Shown: positions 15,714-25,815 of the stretch, one piece after another | Numbering within the stretch: the first letter of the stretch is position 1 | How the letters are laid out: each line of letters opens with the position of its first letter | Assembly (NCBI GenBank): GCA_036742455.1 | Contig: DAINQU010000014.1 | Location: forward strand, 25,944 to 89,943 | Length of the DNA: 64,000 nucleotides | DNA from: CAIKZZ01 sp036742455 | GTDB taxonomy: Bacteria > Pseudomonadota > Gammaproteobacteria > Steroidobacterales > Steroidobacteraceae | Reading direction: 5' to 3' | Notes under the pieces: generated by a model | Told to the model about the DNA's origin: nothing | Seen by the model: the letters and a program-made list of their open reading frames with translations, nothing else | Databases searched by the model: none | Program-made: the position numbers and the translations under genes

Positions 15714-18473
15714 TCAGCCGCCGAGCGTTTTTACACGCGCCAGTTGGGCTTCGAGGCTGCCTAACTCGCGCGTGAAATCGGCGATACGGCCTCGTTCCTG
15801 ATCCACCACCGCAGCGGGGGCATTGGCGACGAAGTTGGCGTTACCGAGTTTGGCTTCGGTCTTGGCAAGGTCCTGCCGAATTTTCGCGATGCGCTTTTCA
15901 AGGCGCGTCACTTCTGCTGCCACATCGATGAGCCCCGCCATGGGGACGAGAATCCGCAATTCACCGAGCAGTGCGACGGCCGACTCTGGCGCGGTCTCAC
16001 CCATCGCGAGCGGCCTCAGTCCTGACAGGTTTGCCAAACGCTCGATGAAGTGCCGCGTCCGTTCGAGTCGTGCCAAATCGGCAGCGCTGGCGTTCTCAAG
16101 GAGTACCTCAAAGCGCTTCGACGGTGCGATATCCATTTCGCCGCGGATCTGCCGAACACCGAGGATAACGCCTTGGGTCCAGCGCATTTCCTCCTCGACG
16201 GCAGGATCGCGCCCCTCGGCCGAGGGCCAGGGTTGCGACATGATGGTGGGGCCTTCACGGCCGGCCATCGGGCCTACTCGCTGCCAGATCTCCTCCGTAA
16301 TGAACGGCATCAGCGGATGCAGCGCACGCAGGATCGTCTCCAATGTCTCGATCAGCGTCCTGCGCGCTGCGCGCTTGCTCGCCTCATCGGCGGTGTCGGA
16401 CTGAAGGACAGCCTTGCTGAGTTCAAGGTACCAGTCGCAGAACTCGTACCAGGTGAACTCGTAGAGCGCTTGGCTTGCCAAGTCGAAGCGATAGGTCGCA
16501 AAAGCCTGATCCACCGACGCCACCATTGCAGCGAGCCGTGAGCGAATCCAGCGATCGGCCAGGCTAGGCGCTTCACTGCCATCGCCGAGATCTTGACCCT
16601 CGACACTCATGCTGACGTAGCGCGCCGCATTCCACAGCTTATTGCAGAAGTTTCGATAACCCTCGATGCGGCCTACATCGAAGCGAATATCGCGCGAGAG
16701 CGTGGCCAGTGACGCAAACGTAAAGCGCAGTGCATCGGTGCCGTAGGATGCGATGCCCTCCGGGAACTGCTTGCGCGTGGACTTCTCGATGCCAGGCGCG
16801 AGGTGCGGCTGCATCAGTCCGGTCGTCCGTTTTTGAACCAGCGTTTCCAGATCAATGCCGTCGATCAGGTCGATCGGGTCGAGGACGTTGCCCTTCGACT
16901 TCGACATCTTTTGGCCTTCGTTATCCCGGATCAGGCCGTGGACATAGACTTCACGGAACGGTACGTCGTCCATGAACTTCAGTCCGAACATGATCATCCG
17001 GGCGACCCAGAAGAAGATGATGTCGAATCCGGTGACGAGGACCGCGGTCGGGTAATACTTCTTGACCTCCGTCGTATCGTCCGGCCAACCCATCGTCGAG
17101 AAGGGCCAGAGAGCCGAGGAGTACCACGTATCCAAGACGTCATCATCGCGGACCAATACCACGGAGTCGGGCACGTCGTGCCGTGCGCGCGCATCCGCTT
17201 CATTGCGACCCACATAAATTGCGCCGTCGGGTCCGTACCAGGCCGGTACGCGATGGCCCCACCACAACTGACGGCTGATGCACCAGTCTTTGATGTTGCG
17301 CATCCATTCGAAATAGGTGCGATCCCAGTTCTCGGGAACAAACCGAATTCGACCGCTCTCAACGGCTTCGATCGCCGGCTGGGCAAGTGGAGCGATACGC
17401 ACGTACCACTGATCGGTCAGCCACGGCTCGATGACTGCTTGGGAGCGATCTCCGCGTGGCGTCATCAACGTATGCGCGTCAATTTTTTCGACGAGTCCTA
17501 GACCTTCCATTTCCACCACGATGCGCTTACGCGCTTCGAAGCGATCCAGACCTCGATAGCGCTCCGGGACGGCGTCGTTTAGCGCCGCGTTGCGATCGAA
17601 AATGTTGATGAGCGGAAGGTTGTGGCGTAGCCCAAGTTCGTAGTCGTTGAAGTCGTGCGCGGGGGTAATTTTCACGCAACCCGAGCCGAACTCACGTTCC
17701 ACGTAGGTATCGGCGACGATGGGAATATCACGGTCGGCGAGCGGTAATCGGATCGATTTGCCCACCAAGTGCGCGTAGCGCTCATCTTCCGGGTGTACGG
17801 CTACGGCGGTGTCGCCGAGCAGCGTTTCAGGCCGTGTCGTCGCAACGACGAGATGGCCTGTGCCGTCCGCCAGCGGATAGCGCAGATGCCAGAGGCTGCC
17901 CTGTTCTTCGGTGGACAACACCTCTAGGTCTGACAGAGCCGTGTGGAGTACCGGATCCCAATTGACGAGCCGCTTGCCGCGATAGATGAGGCCCTCGTCG
18001 TAAAGGCGCACGAACGTTTCGGTCACGGCTTTTGAAAGCCCGTCATCCATCGTAAAACGATCACGAGACCAATCGACACTTGCGCCTAAACGGCGCATTT
18101 GGCGGGCGATCGTGCCGCCAGATTGTTCTTTCCACTCCCAAACGCGGTTAATGAACGCCTCGCGGCCGAGATCGTGACGTGTCTTCCCCTCCGCATTCAG
18201 TTGTCGCTCGACAACCATCTGCGTGGCAATGCCCGCGTGGTCGGTTCCCGGCTGCCAGAGCGTGTCATCGCCCCGCATGCGGTGATAGCGCGTGAGCGCA
18301 TCCATGATGGTGTCTTGGAACGCATGCCCCATGTGCAGCGTTCCCGTGACGTTGGGAGGCGGAATAACGATCGCGTAGGGAGTGCCGGTACCATTCGCCT
18401 TAAAACGACCTTCGGCCTCCCATCGTTGGTAGAGGCGGGTCTCAATATCACCGGGGGTGTAGGTCTTGTCCAT
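15714..18473 (-). CDS. valS: valyl-tRNA synthetase
   Basis: A 919-residue class I synthetase. The HIGH motif is HMGH at 47-50 after PPPNVTG, and KMSKS lies at 522-526. An editing domain lies between them (ATTRPETLLGDTAVAVHP near 211). The C-terminus has the coiled-coil arm of ValRS, ending LEAQLARVKTLGG. Three bases separate it from holC and one base from mtfA. holC next to valS is a conserved pairing in gammaproteobacteria. Confidence 0.98.
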   Translation of the reverse strand: MDKTYTPGDIETRLYQRWEAEGRFKANGTGTPYAIVIPPPNVTGTLHMGHAFQDTIMDALTRYHRMRGDDTLWQPGTDHAGIATQMVVERQLNAEGKTRHDLGREAFINRVWEWKEQSGGTIARQMRRLGASVDWSRDRFTMDDGLSKAVTETFVRLYDEGLIYRGKRLVNWDPVLHTALSDLEVLSTEEQGSLWHLRYPLADGTGHLVVATTRPETLLGDTAVAVHPEDERYAHLVGKSIRLPLADRDIPIVADTYVEREFGSGCVKITPAHDFNDYELGLRHNLPLINIFDRNAALNDAVPERYRGLDRFEARKRIVVEMEGLGLVEKIDAHTLMTPRGDRSQAVIEPWLTDQWYVRIAPLAQPAIEAVESGRIRFVPENWDRTYFEWMRNIKDWCISRQLWWGHRVPAWYGPDGAIYVGRNEADARARHDVPDSVVLVRDDDVLDTWYSSALWPFSTMGWPDDTTEVKKYYPTAVLVTGFDIIFFWVARMIMFGLKFMDDVPFREVYVHGLIRDNEGQKMSKSKGNVLDPIDLIDGIDLETLVQKRTTGLMQPHLAPGIEKSTRKQFPEGIASYGTDALRFTFASLATLSRDIRFDVGRIEGYRNFCNKLWNAARYVSMSVEGQDLGDGSEAPSLADRWIRSRLAAMVASVDQAFATYRFDLASQALYEFTWYEFCDWYLELSKAVLQSDTADEASKRAARRTLIETLETILRALHPLMPFITEEIWQRVGPMAGREGPTIMSQPWPSAEGRDPAVEEEMRWTQGVILGVRQIRGEMDIAPSKRFEVLLENASAADLARLERTRHFIERLANLSGLRPLAMGETAPESAVALLGELRILVPMAGLIDVAAEVTRLEKRIAKIRQDLAKTEAKLGNANFVANAPAAVVDQERGRIADFTRELGSLEAQLARVKTLGG

Positions 18474-18476
18474 GGA

Positions 18477-18911
18477 TCAACTGCCGACTTTATGTGTCTG
18501 AGGAGGATGGCCGCGGTCGCGATACGCGACAAACCGGCGCCGACCGGCGTCGCGGCGGGTAGGGTCCGCATCCACAAATTCGATGATGCGGGAGAAGGAT
18601 TCGAAACCGTCGGGCACATTGGGCGCGAGGTTCACGAGTATATCGGCGGGTAGACAGCGTCCGGTGGTGATCACCACCGGGGGTAAGGGCGGCAGACCCG
18701 CGCGCACGTCGGCTCGATCGGCCAATTCGTGGGGCACGAACGACTGATCGCTAAACGTCCACAAAGCCGCGTCCATTCGCTCGGCTGACGCCGAATCGGT
18801 CACTACACACACGGTCTGGCCGTCAGACACCCACTGGGCGATGCGGGTGCAGACGGCGTAGTCGAGGGCGCGTAGGTCGCTGCCGTCCAAAATGTAGAAC
18901 TCGACCGCCAC
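18477..18911 (-). CDS. holC: DNA polymerase III subunit chi
   Basis: A 144-residue protein beginning VEFYILDG and containing ALWTFSDQSFVPHELA, matching HolC. Chi links the clamp loader, through psi, to single-stranded DNA-binding protein. The start is a GTG two bases after the pepA stop. Its position between pepA and valS confirms the call. Confidence 0.93.
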   Translation of the reverse strand: MAVEFYILDGSDLRALDYAVCTRIAQWVSDGQTVCVVTDSASAERMDAALWTFSDQSFVPHELADRADVRAGLPPLPPVVITTGRCLPADILVNLAPNVPDGFESFSRIIEFVDADPTRRDAGRRRFVAYRDRGHPPQTHKVGS

Positions 18912-18913
18912 AA

Positions 18914-20401
18914 CTACCCCAGGTTCGCGAGCAGGTAGTCAGCGAGCAGTGGAACGGGACGTCCCGTCGCGCCTTTCGCGGCACCGGTGACGTAGGCCGT
19001 GCCGGCGATGTCGAGATGCGCCCACTTCAAACCGTCCGTGAACTTCCAAAGGAAGCACGCGGCCGTAATTGCGCCACCGTCGCGGCCGGCGACATTCGCC
19101 ATATCCGCAAAGTTACTCTTTAACTGTTCCTGATATTCCTCGGACAGGGGCATCCGCCAGCACGTATCGGCGGAGCGGCGGCCAGCCGCGACGAGCCCTT
19201 CGGCGAGACCGTCGTGATTGCTCATGACGGCGCTGTTGTGCGAACCCAGCGCGACAACGCACGCGCCGGTGAGCGTGGCGATATCAATCACCTCGCGGGG
19301 CTTGTAGCGGCGGCTGTACGTCAGTGCGTCACACAGTATTAGACGCCCTTCCGCGTCGGTATTGAGGACTTCAATGGTCAGGCCCGCCATCGACGTCACG
19401 ATGTCGCCGGGTTTCGTGGCCGTACCGGACGGCATGTTTTCAACGGCCGGGATGATCCCGACGACATGAATGGGAGCGTCCAGCTCGGCCATCGCCTTGA
19501 TGGCCCCAAATACGGACGCGGCCCCTGTCATGTCGAACTTCATCTCGTCCATGCCGCCAGGGTCTTTGAGCGAGATACCGCCGGTATCGAAAGTCACGCC
19601 TTTCCCGACGAGTGCGATTGGGGCGGCCTTCGCGCCGCGGCCGCGGTATTCGAGGACGATCATTTTCGGAGGCTCCGCCGAGCCGGCGGTCACCGACAGC
19701 AGCGATCCCATGCCGAGCCGGCGCATCTCACGCTCGCCCAATACTTTGCAGCGTATGGTGCGATGGGATTTGGCCAGACGCTGACCTTCTTGGGCCAAAT
19801 AGGACGGGGTGCACACGTTGGACGGCAGATTGGCCAGAGTACGGGTCAAGCCGGCGCCGGCGCCGATCGCCGCACCGTCGCGGACGCCACGGCGACCGTC
19901 GGCGAGTTCGGTCGGCGAAACAACCACACGAACAGACGCGACCTGAGGGGCGCGCGACTTCGGGGTCGAGCGGATCGCGGGGACCTGGTAGGCACAGTGC
20001 AGAAACTGTTCGGCCACAAAGCGCGTACGGTAGTAGGCGTCGGTGTCCGGCACGTCAGCGTCCGCCAGAGTGACGAGTACGTCTTTCGCGGGCGTCTTCA
20101 AGACGGCATTCGCCGCAGCGGTCAGTGCCTTCCGGTAGTTGCGACGCGACCACTGTTTTTCCGACCCGAGTCCGACGAGGAGGACTCGCGCGGCAGGACC
20201 TTTACCCAAATCCGGCAGCAGGAGGGTTTCACCGAGTCGCCCAGCGAAATCTCCGCCGGCTACGATTCGACTCAAACGGCCGTCGAGCGCGGCATCGAGG
20301 GTTGCGCCGGAACCGGCCAGACGACCCCCGTCGTGGACGCCGACAACGGCACAATCGGTACGGGTACGGCGGGCAGCGCCGGATTCGGCTTTAAATTCCA
20401 T
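18914..20401 (-). CDS. pepA: leucyl aminopeptidase (M17)
   Basis: A 495-residue cytosol aminopeptidase with two metal ions. The catalytic half has VGKGVTFDTGGISLKDPGGM, with Lys and Asp ligands, and the NTDAEGRL signature. The N-terminal domain is the variable M17 domain. In E. coli the same protein also binds DNA; that role cannot be judged here. It is first in the operon with holC, valS and mtfA, and divergent from lptF across 179 bases. Confidence 0.97.
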   Translation of the reverse strand: MEFKAESGAARRTRTDCAVVGVHDGGRLAGSGATLDAALDGRLSRIVAGGDFAGRLGETLLLPDLGKGPAARVLLVGLGSEKQWSRRNYRKALTAAANAVLKTPAKDVLVTLADADVPDTDAYYRTRFVAEQFLHCAYQVPAIRSTPKSRAPQVASVRVVVSPTELADGRRGVRDGAAIGAGAGLTRTLANLPSNVCTPSYLAQEGQRLAKSHRTIRCKVLGEREMRRLGMGSLLSVTAGSAEPPKMIVLEYRGRGAKAAPIALVGKGVTFDTGGISLKDPGGMDEMKFDMTGAASVFGAIKAMAELDAPIHVVGIIPAVENMPSGTATKPGDIVTSMAGLTIEVLNTDAEGRLILCDALTYSRRYKPREVIDIATLTGACVVALGSHNSAVMSNHDGLAEGLVAAGRRSADTCWRMPLSEEYQEQLKSNFADMANVAGRDGGAITAACFLWKFTDGLKWAHLDIAGTAYVTGAAKGATGRPVPLLADYLLANLG

Positions 20402-20580
20402 GAGTCTCTCTCCGGCGCGCGCTGTGGGCGGTTCGCCTTTCGGGCGGTCCGCCCTTCTATGCGCGCGGCTTTGGGTTTACCTTACGGGTCGCGGCCAGTC
20501 GGCCGTCGCTCGTCCAGACGGAGAGTGTACTTTCAAGGGCTTGCCGGGGATAGCGGCGGTTCGCTACGGGTGGTATTTCG

Positions 20581-21654
20581 GTGCGGACGATTGACCGCTA
20601 CGTCTTAAAGGAAGTGACCCTGTCGTGGCTTGCCGTGACCGGTGTGCTTTACGCCATCCTGCTGAGCCAACAGCTCGCCCAAGTGCTCGGACAGGCTGCG
20701 GAGCGCGGTTACCCGAAGGAAATCATTCTCAGCCTTATCGGTCTGATGTCTTTGCAAAATGGCACATTATTGCTGCCCGTTGGCGTTTTGCTGGGCGTCT
20801 CTTTGGCCTTCGGCCGGCTGTACCATGAGTCTGAAATGGCGGCGCTGCAGGCCTGTGGGGTCGGTCCGTGGCGCCTGTTGCGCCCGGTGGCGGTATTGGC
20901 CGGCCTGATCACGTTGCTGTGCGCGTGGGCCGTTCTGGACCTTGCGCCGAGTGCTTTCGCCCGAGCTCAATCGATGCAAAAAGCGGCGATTCAGGCTGCC
21001 GAGTTTGGTCTGATGGAGCCGGGGAAGTTCCACTCGTTTGCCCACGGCGGGGCTGTTTTCTACGCGGAGTCCGCCGATCGCGACGGAACACTGCACAAAG
21101 TCTTCGTTGAGCGTCGCGCCGAGGATCACGTCGAAGTGATGCTGGCGGATCGGGCGCGGCACCTCATCTCTGCGGATGGATCGGTACATACGCTCGTACT
21201 GTACGAGGGCGAGCGCTTCGATGGCAGCCCCGGCAACCCGAGTATGCGGCGAGTGCGCTTTTCCGAGCATGGGATACCCGTACGGATGGACGCGGCGGTG
21301 GGTGGTCTGACCCGCGTCGAGGCGCGCGCAACGGATGATCTGCGTCACGATCCGTCGCCGCAGGCGGTCGCCGAGTATCAGTGGCGACTCTCGCTACCGC
21401 TGATGGTTCTTGTGCTCGCCTTTTTGGCGATACCGCTCTCCGAGTTGGCCCCGCGGCAGGGGCGCTACGCGCGGATAGGCGTCGTGATTCTTGTGTTTTT
21501 CATTTATTCCAATTTGCTCTCAGCGGCGCGTACGTGGCTTGAAAAAGGCTCTGTTCCCGCGTCCGTTGGTTTGTGGTGGCCGCATCTGCTGATGCTGTTG
21601 ATCGCGGCCGTTTTATGGTGGCGACGTTCGCCGCCAACGTGGGCGACCCGATGA
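20581..21654 (+). CDS. lptF: LPS export ABC transporter permease LptF
   Basis: A 357-residue YjgP/YjgQ-family permease with three N-terminal and three C-terminal membrane helices around a periplasmic beta-jellyroll. With LptG, LptB and LptC it extracts lipopolysaccharide from the inner membrane. The start is GTG (MRTIDRYVLKEV). Its stop overlaps lptG in an ATGA junction. It is divergent from pepA, the usual arrangement. Confidence 0.96.
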   Translation: MRTIDRYVLKEVTLSWLAVTGVLYAILLSQQLAQVLGQAAERGYPKEIILSLIGLMSLQNGTLLLPVGVLLGVSLAFGRLYHESEMAALQACGVGPWRLLRPVAVLAGLITLLCAWAVLDLAPSAFARAQSMQKAAIQAAEFGLMEPGKFHSFAHGGAVFYAESADRDGTLHKVFVERRAEDHVEVMLADRARHLISADGSVHTLVLYEGERFDGSPGNPSMRRVRFSEHGIPVRMDAAVGGLTRVEARATDDLRHDPSPQAVAEYQWRLSLPLMVLVLAFLAIPLSELAPRQGRYARIGVVILVFFIYSNLLSAARTWLEKGSVPASVGLWWPHLLMLLIAAVLWWRRSPPTWATR

Positions 21655-22730
21655 ATTTGCTCGACCGATACATCGCTCGACAGGTGCTCTGGTTTGCCCT
21701 GCTGGTCACCGTGGTGCTTGTGCCCCTCGGCGGCCTGTTCTCTTTTATTGAACAGCAGTCGGATGTGGGTGTCGGCACGTTCGGAATGGCGGATGCACTC
21801 GCGGTCACGGCACTCAAGATGCCGAAGCAGGCCGGCCAATTGCTCCCGATCGCCGCGCTGATTGGTGCACTCCTCGGACTGGGGAATTTGGCGCGTGGCA
21901 GCGAATTAATCGTGATTCGCGCGGCAGGTGTGTCGGTGGTTCGTATCGCAGCGGCCGTTGCGGCGGCGGGTATTTTGCTCTGTGCGGCAGGGGTAGTGGT
22001 GGCGGAGTATCTAGCGCCACCGCTCGAAACGTATGCCAATGAAGTCCGGATATTCGGAAAGTATTCGAATTTCAGCTTTGCCGGTCGTACGGGCATCTGG
22101 CTCAAGGACGGCAGTCGAATCGTCAGCGTGCAAGAACAAGGCGCCGATAGCATCTATGGCGGGGTGTATGTTTTTGACTTGGCCAATGACTCGCACGGTC
22201 ATCAGGAGTTAGTTGCGGTACGCCGGGCGTCCAAGGCGTCGTTGGCGGCCGATAGCAGCTGGTTGCTCGGTGATTACGAATCCATCGAATTGCACGAGCA
22301 CGGAACCACGGCCACTCGCGAACCGTCGCATCGCTTCGAAACGGCGATCAGTGCGGATCTTTTGGGTGCCGCGGTACAGGATCCGGACGTCCTTCCGGTG
22401 CGTGGCCTGTATCGCTATGTCGCGCATTTGAAGGCGAACGGTCTGGAGTCGAGAACCTGGGAGATCGCACTGTGGTCGCGGGTAGCGCGTCTGTTGTCGA
22501 CCGTCATGCTCACGCTTCTGGCGGTGCCGTTCGTGTTTGGTCCGCTGCGCTCCTCGGGTGCGGGATCGCGAATGGCTATCGGGATCGGTATCGGCGTTGT
22601 TTACGTGCTGGTGAACCGAATGCTGGAGAACAGCGGCGACGTGTACGGCTTATCCCCCCTCTTGGTGGGTTGGGCGCCGCTTGCTGCGCTGACTGCCATC
22701 ACCGTCGTGGCCATTTCGCGCACACGCTGA
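21651..22730 (+). CDS. lptG: LPS export ABC transporter permease LptG
   Basis: A 359-residue partner of LptF in the same family (MNLLDRYIARQVLWF). The ATG at 21651 overlaps the lptF stop by four bases; longer in-frame starts inside lptF are unlikely. It has six membrane segments and a periplasmic domain near residues 100-260. It ends four bases from the convergent RDD gene. Confidence 0.96.
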   Translation: MNLLDRYIARQVLWFALLVTVVLVPLGGLFSFIEQQSDVGVGTFGMADALAVTALKMPKQAGQLLPIAALIGALLGLGNLARGSELIVIRAAGVSVVRIAAAVAAAGILLCAAGVVVAEYLAPPLETYANEVRIFGKYSNFSFAGRTGIWLKDGSRIVSVQEQGADSIYGGVYVFDLANDSHGHQELVAVRRASKASLAADSSWLLGDYESIELHEHGTTATREPSHRFETAISADLLGAAVQDPDVLPVRGLYRYVAHLKANGLESRTWEIALWSRVARLLSTVMLTLLAVPFVFGPLRSSGAGSRMAIGIGIGVVYVLVNRMLENSGDVYGLSPLLVGWAPLAALTAITVVAISRTR

Positions 22731-22734
22731 CGGA

Positions 22735-23238
22735 TCAGTCGCGGATAACCCGAGTGCGGCTTACCCAATCGGGTAAGGTTTTATTCAGCGGTGTGTAGAG
22801 GAGTAACAGGCTCAATGCCTGCGGAAGCATGGCTAACAGCGCGCGTGGCTGATGCGAGGGCATGTACCAGAGCATGCCGGCCAGCGCGATGAGCCACAGA
22901 GGCGCTGCGATCGAGAGGCGCATCAACGCCGTACGCCAATCGATCCGGTGGCCGTCGATTCGGACGAGCGCAATCTTCCAGGCCTTCATTCCCAAAGTCT
23001 GACCACGGCGAATCCATGCGTGACCAAAGTACAACGCTAAGGCCAGAATCAGCACGCCCTGATGCAGGGATTGGGCCAGCACACTGGCCCGGGTGCGCAT
23101 CGGATCGTAACCGGTCAGCCGCAAAACCACGAAGGTCACGACCATGAAGACGGCTGCGATCAGCAGTCCGTCGTAAACGGCGGCGCCGAGTTGGCGGAGC
23201 AGCCCTGCGGAGCGGGCACTGTTTCTAAGGTCTTTCAT
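22735..23238 (-). CDS. RDD family membrane protein
   Basis: A 167-residue protein with the RDD-family pattern: an early Arg and Asp (LLRQLGAAVYDGLLIAAVF) and a later QTLGMKAWKIALV segment with hydrophobic helices. Function is unknown; some RDD proteins are linked to sodium tolerance. An RDD gene near lptFG recurs in this group. It lies 33 bases upstream of the end of the GldFG-like gene on the same strand. Confidence 0.82.
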   Translation of the reverse strand: MKDLRNSARSAGLLRQLGAAVYDGLLIAAVFMVVTFVVLRLTGYDPMRTRASVLAQSLHQGVLILALALYFGHAWIRRGQTLGMKAWKIALVRIDGHRIDWRTALMRLSIAAPLWLIALAGMLWYMPSHQPRALLAMLPQALSLLLLYTPLNKTLPDWVSRTRVIRD

Positions 23239-23271
23239 CGGTACGCATCCTCGCCCACGGCGGACGATCTG

Positions 23272-25815
23272 TCACGCCTTCGCTCGCGCGCGCCGTCGAC
23301 CCAGAACCAGAATGCCGAGGGTCAGCAGGAACCCTATCGGCAGAGCGACGTCCAGACCGTACAGCAGGCGCCCTAATCGGGCGGCATCGCGATCCATTTC
23401 GTGACGGATGCTGCGCAGCGCCCGATTCAGTCGCCGACGCTCCAGCTCGGCCTGCGCCACTTCGCCCTGTTGCTGCGGATTCGTCGGTCCGGCCCCCGGC
23501 GTGCTGCCGGTTAAGTCGGCCAACCGCCGGTTGACGTCCGAGAGTTGTCGTTCCAACGCTTCCATCTGCGCGGCCAGACGCCGGTCAGCCTGTGTGCGCA
23601 GCGTTTCAAGCCGCGTAAACGGACGCGCCTTCGGCTCACGGCCGCGAAGCCCAACCAGCGCATCTCCCCCGGTCAGTTCGTCAACGATGTTGAGGAGAAA
23701 GTCGCCGTTATTCGCCCACGGTTCGCGGTAGTGATGGTCGCCGGCCGCTTCGTCCCGGATCCACATCATGTCCGCGAGCCAGTCGGTATCAGCGATGACG
23801 ACCACGTCGGCGGCGTGGGTGGAGGGGCTCCCGAACGCGGAGGGCAGCGGCCCGTGCAAGTGCGCTGCCAGCGTGTACCGACGGCCGCTGGGGTGAAACC
23901 CGTGACGTAGGGTCTCCGGCGTGGCCCCGAACGCCAGATCGGCGACACGCAGCGGCGCACTGGTCACGCTGGTTTGCACCAGTGGCGTGATGGTCAAACC
24001 CGCGGTCGGCGTGAATTCCAGAAAACCGGGCGTGGCAAAGTCAAGCCGGTGTAAGCCTCGTGTCAGGGAATCGTCGCGGGCGAGATTGCCGGCTCCAAAG
24101 CCGAGAAAACCCAAGTGCCTGACCGGTCGATCACCGCGACCTGCGCCCACGAGCAAGGCGTTATCCAAATCACCGACGGCAAGCTCTGGGTTGAAGTGCA
24201 CGCCCCACGTACGCAAGAGCGGTTCGAGCGTCGACGCGTGATCGACGCCGACTCCAGAATCGTCCAACTGACCGTCGAATTGCGCGTCCGGATCGACGGC
24301 GATCAACGCACGCCCACCACCGCTTAAATACCGATCAATGGATTGAACGAGGCTCGCCGAAAGGCCCTTCGGGTGCAGGATGAGCAACGCATCCAGCGCC
24401 GGCGGCAAGGTCGTTTCGTCTGGGAGGATATCTCGGATCGTATACTGATCGCGCAACGCATCATCGATGGCCCAGGCTGGGTGTCCGAGGCGGGTGTCGT
24501 CCGGGGCAACGGGCGCGGTGGGCAGCGTGGAGAGCAACCCGACGAGGGGACGTCGTGGTCGCGACACTTCCCGAATAAGCCGCGCAATGCGGTATTCGAG
24601 GTAGGGCGCCTCGGCCGGTTCGAACAGATCGACGACCGCTCGTCTGCCGCCACTTTCTGCGACCAAGCCTAGCCACAAATTATCGCCTGCTTCGCCCAAA
24701 CTGAGCGGACGTAGACCGGCTTCCGCAGCGCGGTCCTCGTCGTCCGAAAAAGGCGCCGGATCGATCGCGACGAAATGCAGTCGATCGCGGGCGCGTGCTG
24801 TCATATCCGCGAGCAGTTCGCGCACTCGCCGCGCTTCTACCGCATAGGCCGGCGCGCCGTCTAACGTGCGACTTGAGGCGTACAGCGTCAGTGTCACCGA
24901 GGCGTCCAGTCCAGCGAGCAGCTGCCGCGTCGCGGGCGCGAGTGTGTACAGATGCTCCTCGGTCAAGTCGAGGCGCGCCCGCCCAACCCACCGCGGCGCG
25001 AGGGCCGCACCGGTCCAGAGCAGTACCACCAGCGCCAGCAGAGCGGTGCCCGGTCGCCACGTTCGTCGGAAGACCACCAACGGTAGCCCGCGTTCGGCCA
25101 TCAGGACAATGCCCGTCGCAGCGAGGCCGACTGCGGTGATCCCCGCAAAATAAAGCACATCATCAAGCCCGATCGCGCCGCGGACGATCGCGTGATGGTG
25201 GGCGAGCGCCCCGATATCCGTGAGCGTTTCGAGCAGGATCGACGGTACTCGCCCGCGCAGATAATCGGCCATCACCGGATGACCGGCCATCAGTAGGGTG
25301 ATGCCGACGGCCGTGGTCGCGAGAAACGCCGTCACCGGGTGCCGCGTCGCGGCCGAGAGGGCCGAGCCGACCGACAGTAAAGCCGCGCCGAGCAATAGGC
25401 TGCCGAAGTAACCGGCCAGAATGGCGCCATGATCGGGATGGCCCAGGTAGGCGACCGTAGCCCATAGGGGGAGGGTCGTGCACAGCGCAAGAGCGATCAA
25501 GCCCATGCTTGCCAGCCACTTGGCGTTGACGAGCGTGGAAAGCGGTATCGGCAGGACGAGCAGTGGCTCGGCCGTTCCATGCCGACGTTCTTCGGCCCAA
25601 AGACGCATCGATAGCGCGGGCGCAAGCCAGACGAGCAGCCAAGGCTGTAGCGCAAAGCATGCCGAGAGGTCGGCTTGTCCGCGACCGTACAAGTCACCCC
25701 ACTCGAATGTCGTAACGGTGGTGAGGGCGCCGTAGGCGGCAATGAAAAGATACGCCAGCGGGGTCGCGAATGCGTTTTGCCACTCGCGACGCAGGACGGC
25801 AACGAGCGCACTCAT
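23272..25815 (-). CDS. fused ABC-2 permease and GldG-type auxiliary protein
   Basis: An 847-residue fusion. Residues 1-240 form an ABC-2 permease with six helices (RREWQNAFATPLAYLFIAAYG at the start), as in GldF. A further helix near 270 leads into a GldG/IFT52-like periplasmic domain (LDLTEEHLYTLAPATRQLL, then ILHPKGLS and GGGRALIAVDP). A coiled coil (about 730-805) and a final membrane helix (LPIGFLLTLGILVLG) end it. Its start overlaps the ATPase stop by four bases. GldFG is known from Bacteroidetes gliding, but homologs occur in non-gliders; the substrate here is unknown. Confidence 0.86.
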   Translation of the reverse strand: MSALVAVLRREWQNAFATPLAYLFIAAYGALTTVTTFEWGDLYGRGQADLSACFALQPWLLVWLAPALSMRLWAEERRHGTAEPLLVLPIPLSTLVNAKWLASMGLIALALCTTLPLWATVAYLGHPDHGAILAGYFGSLLLGAALLSVGSALSAATRHPVTAFLATTAVGITLLMAGHPVMADYLRGRVPSILLETLTDIGALAHHHAIVRGAIGLDDVLYFAGITAVGLAATGIVLMAERGLPLVVFRRTWRPGTALLALVVLLWTGAALAPRWVGRARLDLTEEHLYTLAPATRQLLAGLDASVTLTLYASSRTLDGAPAYAVEARRVRELLADMTARARDRLHFVAIDPAPFSDDEDRAAEAGLRPLSLGEAGDNLWLGLVAESGGRRAVVDLFEPAEAPYLEYRIARLIREVSRPRRPLVGLLSTLPTAPVAPDDTRLGHPAWAIDDALRDQYTIRDILPDETTLPPALDALLILHPKGLSASLVQSIDRYLSGGGRALIAVDPDAQFDGQLDDSGVGVDHASTLEPLLRTWGVHFNPELAVGDLDNALLVGAGRGDRPVRHLGFLGFGAGNLARDDSLTRGLHRLDFATPGFLEFTPTAGLTITPLVQTSVTSAPLRVADLAFGATPETLRHGFHPSGRRYTLAAHLHGPLPSAFGSPSTHAADVVVIADTDWLADMMWIRDEAAGDHHYREPWANNGDFLLNIVDELTGGDALVGLRGREPKARPFTRLETLRTQADRRLAAQMEALERQLSDVNRRLADLTGSTPGAGPTNPQQQGEVAQAELERRRLNRALRSIRHEMDRDAARLGRLLYGLDVALPIGFLLTLGILVLGRRRARAKA

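Noticed and set aside
19466..20608. 380-codon open frame antisense to pepA
   Set aside because: Shadow of a well-conserved aminopeptidase gene.
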